Assembly: GCA_029215795.1 (NCBI GenBank)
Contig: JARDYH010000002.1
Location: forward strand, 129,897,001 to 129,961,000
Reading direction: 5' to 3'
Source of the DNA: Anniella stebbinsi
Lineage: Eukaryota; Chordata; Lepidosauria; Squamata; Anniellidae
Length of the DNA: 64,000 bases
Shown here: positions 63,850-64,000 of the stretch, one piece after another
Position numbering within the stretch: the stretch's first letter is position 1
Layout: every line of letters starts with the position of its first letter
The notes under the pieces: model-generated
Told to the model about the DNA's origin: nothing
What the model saw: only the letters and a program-made list of their open reading frames with translations
Database searches by the model: none
Position numbers and translations under genes: made by a program

Positions 63850-64000
63850 CTAGAAGAAAGACAAAACAATCACCTTATCAAAAGAGCAACGAGTTATTAC
63901 ATCATGGAGGGGGAGAAGCTTAAGCAACAGTCAAAACAAGCATGCATAGCAGAGGTTCAGGGACAAGTAAAATGAACAACAGCAGCAGCAACAACAGCAA
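63850..64000. other. DOCK5 intron upstream of e1 (partial)
   Basis: Intron sequence upstream of e1 on the coding strand. It ends in a CAG/CAA triplet run at about 63976-64000. No exon is visible, and the SH3 start must lie beyond the window. Confidence 0.7.

Overview
This window comes from a vertebrate nuclear genome and is almost certainly from a squamate reptile (lizard or snake). Short GT-AG exons on the minus strand sit in introns full of decayed transposons: CR1 and CR1/L3-like LINE 3' ends (one ends in the ATTCTATGATT repeats typical of CR1), L2-like LINE 3' ends, two kinds of tRNA-derived SINE, many hairpin-shaped hAT-type MITEs, L1-like tails and microsatellites. This mix is typical of lizards. 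The species cannot be named from the sequence.

Only one protein-coding gene can be supported. It is DOCK5, read right to left. I placed 25 consecutive internal exons (e1-e25, 63849 down to 8057). They join without a frameshift or stop into 2,784 coding bases (928 codons), matching roughly residues 57-984 of the about 1,870-residue vertebrate protein. All introns are GT-AG. The exons cover the last strand of the SH3 domain (e1), the N-terminal helical region that binds ELMO (e2-e9), the lead-in to the lipid-binding domain (e10), the phosphoinositide-binding DHR-1/C2 domain (e11-e15) and the first part of the armadillo-like scaffold (e16-e25). The start codon, promoter, catalytic DHR-2 (Rac GEF) domain and 3' end lie outside the window.

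Layout: 1-8056 is intron after e25 (repeats only). 8057-21074 holds e25-e19. 24947-38348 is the exon-dense centre, e18-e8, which includes the whole DHR-1 domain. 39984-50383 holds e7-e4, split by an 8.2 kb intron with a three-layer nest of transposons. 57465-63849 holds e3-e1.

The most informative structures outside the exons are: a solo LTR (46459-47743) inside a CR1-type LINE and itself carrying a 500-bp TIR element; several non-autonomous hAT elements with exact 8-bp target duplications (1976-2296, 16332-16651, 34802-34930) and a 545-bp one with a 7/8 duplication (4254-4798); Penelope-like fragments with a degenerate hammerhead-like core (about 2572-2876 and 41348-41520); and three microsatellites lying directly against DOCK5 splice sites (e2 acceptor, e22 donor, e14 acceptor). 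I found no CRISPR array, operon, functional RNA gene or second host gene. Comparisons with mammalian DOCK5 and repeat families are from memory, not from a search.
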